From NCBI GenBank assembly GCA_937885475.1, contig CAKZZR010000067.1, positions 1 to 6,138 of the forward strand: 6,138 nt of DNA, in the 5' to 3' direction. The first letter of the stretch is position 1; each line of letters opens with the position of its first letter. This DNA comes from an uncultured Treponema sp. GTDB taxonomy: Bacteria; Spirochaetota; Spirochaetia; Treponematales; Treponemataceae. The notes below the pieces were generated by a model. It was not told where the DNA came from. It ran no database searches and saw only the letters and a program-made list of their open reading frames with translations. Shown here piece after piece: positions 5,087 through 6,138 of the stretch. The translations under genes and the position numbers were made by a program.

Positions 5087-5431
5087 CTATACGTCCTTCC
5101 GTTTATAGGAGTGTGGAGAAATTGTTACCTTTCCGTTTTCAAGGTCTTCCTTGAAGTAATCCATAGCGCACATGACGAAGTGATTCATGGAGACGTTCTG
5201 CATGGCGCAGAATGCCTTGAAAACCGAACGTTCCCCCTTTGACATGGAAACGAGGAATTTTTCCTTTGTGTCGCGGCGCGGTTCCGGCTTTTGTTCCTGT
5301 TGGGCTTGTGCTACAGGCGTTTCCTGCACGCGCGCCGTTGAAAAATTGTTACTTATTGCGGCAGAAAGCGCCGCCGTTGAACTTACGTCCTTTACGGTTG
5401 CGCCCGCGTTGAAATTCTCCGGCTTCTTCAT
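5087..5431 (-). CDS. Small ribbon-helix-helix protein, probable partition partner of ParA
   Basis: 114 residues in two parts. Residues 1-55 are a flexible, Ala/Gln/Pro-rich region (VAQAQQEQKPEPRRDT). Residues 56-100 look like a ribbon-helix-helix fold: a short strand KFLVSMS (58-64), helix KGERSVFKAFCAMQ (65-78), turn NVSMN (79-83), helix HFVMCAMDYFKEDLENG (84-100), then a basic tail (SYKRKDV). Its ATG overlaps the parA stop as ATGA (5431-5428), suggesting translational coupling; AGGAG lies upstream. Small RHH proteins with disordered arms encoded directly after a ParA-type ATPase are typical centromere-binding partners that also repress their operon (ParG-like logic). No specific family was recognised, so this is inferred from fold and position. 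Two iteron-like sequences lie within its coding sequence. The alternative is a copy-number or rep regulator. Confidence 0.65.
   Translation of the reverse strand: MKKPENFNAGATVKDVSSTAALSAAISNNFSTARVQETPVAQAQQEQKPEPRRDTKEKFLVSMSKGERSVFKAFCAMQNVSMNHFVMCAMDYFKEDLENGKVTISPHSYKRKDV
5112..5128 (-). repeat. Degenerate iteron inside the 3' end of the RHH gene
   Basis: TGTGGAGAAATTGTTAC is the reverse complement of the iteron consensus with three mismatches. It lies 28 bp upstream of the rep start codon, in the orientation of the inverted iteron at 4076. Because it is coding (about residues 102-107), the match could be chance; its position suits an autoregulatory site. Confidence 0.4.
5336..5352 (-). 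repeat. Iteron copy inside the 5' half of the RHH gene
   Basis: CGTTGAAAAATTGTTAC matches the inverted iteron at 16 of 17 positions, in GC-richer coding DNA, where such a match is unlikely by chance. It encodes about residues 27-32 (SNNFST) of the flexible arm. CGTTGAA half-sites recur at 5375-5381 and 5407-5413 in the same orientation. It may be a site for Rep or the RHH protein that controls the operon or bridges it to the array. Confidence 0.65.
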
Positions 5432-6087
5432 TTTTTCGTCATCTCCTCTGCAATCGCGCTGATGGCATCCAGCGTTTCTTTTCGGGCAACGACGGCCTTG
5501 TCCTGCACGTAGCGCTTAAGAATCTGAGCCTTTACAAAAGCCGTGTCGGTCGGAATGGTCAGGAACTGCGTGTCGTCAAAGTTTTTCATGAAATTCTCCG
5601 CAAAAAGCGACTGGAATTTCATTCGTTTGTCCTGCTGGTTCAGGATGACGAAGGAAATTTTCTCAAGAAGGTCCTTGCAGCGGATTTCTTTTGTCGTGGT
5701 GATGAGGTTTTCGATGAGCGTCTGGAATCCGTCCGCCGAGAACTGATCCAGTTTGAGGACAGGAACGATTGTGTCCGCCGAGTTTGCGATGCCCTTCTCA
5801 AAATCGCCGAATGCCGGCGAGGTGTCAAAAATGACGTAATCAAAGTTTGTGAGCGACGGAAAGATTTCGTCTACGAAGGCGTAGTAGTTTCGCGTGCTTG
5901 AGGCATAGCCCTGCAGGCTGCCGTTAATGGCGAATGTAGGAAGCGCGCTCAGGTTCTCCACGATTGTAGGAACGATTGCGTCGCTTACGGCGGCCTTTCC
6001 CATCAGCACGTCCGCAAGCTCGTATTTAAAACCAGTGCAGAGCCATGAAGAAGAGTTTCCCTGCGGGTCGCAGTCTATGAGCAAGGT
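5428..6087 (-). CDS. parA: ParA-family partition ATPase, N-terminus missing at contig end
   Basis: 219 residues are visible, opening in the Walker A' segment LLIDCDPQGNSSSW, which in ParA/Soj proteins follows the P-loop by about 25-30 residues. The P-loop (KGGxGKT type) and the first strand are therefore missing beyond the contig end, perhaps 35-40 residues. Walker B is FDYVIFDTSPAFG (about 82-94), followed by SADTIVPVLKLDQFSADGFQ (103-122), and later FVILNQQDK and LTIPTDTAFVKAQ, all standard for the family. The protein uses ATP-dependent DNA binding to position plasmid copies through a partner bound at the centromere, here probably the RHH protein whose start overlaps its TGA stop. A TTG codon at 6084-6082 has no merit as a start, since the conserved motif extends through it to the adapter junction at 6087/6088. 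The operon promoter lies outside the window. Confidence 0.92.
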   Translation of the reverse strand, partial: TLLIDCDPQGNSSSWLCTGFKYELADVLMGKAAVSDAIVPTIVENLSALPTFAINGSLQGYASSTRNYYAFVDEIFPSLTNFDYVIFDTSPAFGDFEKGIANSADTIVPVLKLDQFSADGFQTLIENLITTTKEIRCKDLLEKISFVILNQQDKRMKFQSLFAENFMKNFDDTQFLTIPTDTAFVKAQILKRYVQDKAVVARKETLDAISAIAEEMTKK

Positions 6088-6138
6088 AGATCGGAAGAGC
6101 GTCGTGTAGGGAAAGAGTGTAGATCTCGGTGGTCGCCG
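6088..6138. other. Illumina TruSeq universal adapter (sequencing artefact)
   Basis: From AGATCGGAAGAGC at 6088 to the last base, all 51 bases agree with the reverse complement of the Illumina TruSeq/P5 universal adapter as I remember it (AGATCGGAAGAGC, GTCGTGTAGGGAAAGAGTGT, AGATCTCGGTGGTCGCCG). It is library adapter read-through left on the contig end, not organismal DNA, and it truncates parA. Confidence 0.98.

Noticed and set aside
6082..6084. TTG as the start codon of parA
   Set aside because: It falls inside the conserved Walker A' segment; the true N-terminus with the P-loop is cut off by the adapter junction.
4477..6109. Plus-strand and alternative-frame open reading frames over rep, RHH and parA
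   Set aside because: They are antisense or shifted shadows of well-supported genes; the last one even extends into adapter sequence.

Overview
This window looks like the replication and partition region of a plasmid-type replicon, probably from a spirochaete and perhaps Treponema. The lineage guess is weak: it rests on the general look of the integrase fragment and on mixed base composition, with an AT-rich left half and a GC-richer rep/par operon. All recognisable genes lie on the minus strand. The right end is not biological. Bases 6088-6138 are the reverse complement of the Illumina TruSeq universal adapter, so the contig stops inside parA and the true neighbour is missing.

Right part (4101-6087): a tight minus-strand operon of parA (N-terminus lost to the adapter), a small ribbon-helix-helix protein that overlaps parA by the 4 bases ATGA, and a RepA_C-family replication initiator that starts 2 bases after the RHH stop codon. 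Centre (3355-4092): about 740 bp without a gene, holding about twelve direct 17-bp iterons (consensus GTAACAAATTyTCAACG), an AT-rich stretch with three ACAAATAG repeats that could be the unwinding element, and one inverted iteron just beyond the rep stop codon. Three iteron pairs are spaced exactly 42 bp start to start. Two further iteron matches lie inside the RHH gene. Together this reads as an origin and/or centromere served by the adjacent Rep, RHH and ParA proteins.

Immediately left of the iterons is a complete initiator tRNA-fMet gene with its own near-consensus promoter and intrinsic terminator, an unusual passenger beside a plasmid-type origin. Region 2193-3130 is a graveyard. It holds a tyrosine-recombinase fragment with two in-frame TGA codons and no catalytic domain, a possible ParB-like fragment, a short unrecognised tail, hairpins, and a 15-bp near-copy of the tRNA 3' end that may be an old attachment-site scar.

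Left part (1-2193): a Schlafen/AlbA_2 plus divergent-ATPase putative regulator of about 554 codons, broken by a one-base frameshift near 1486-1495. A promoter with overlapping inverted-repeat operators precedes it and a strong terminator follows. An unrecognised coiled-coil-rich frame then runs off the left edge. I see no convincing new multi-gene system. The most interesting points are the iteron architecture, its copies inside the RHH gene, and the initiator tRNA beside the origin.
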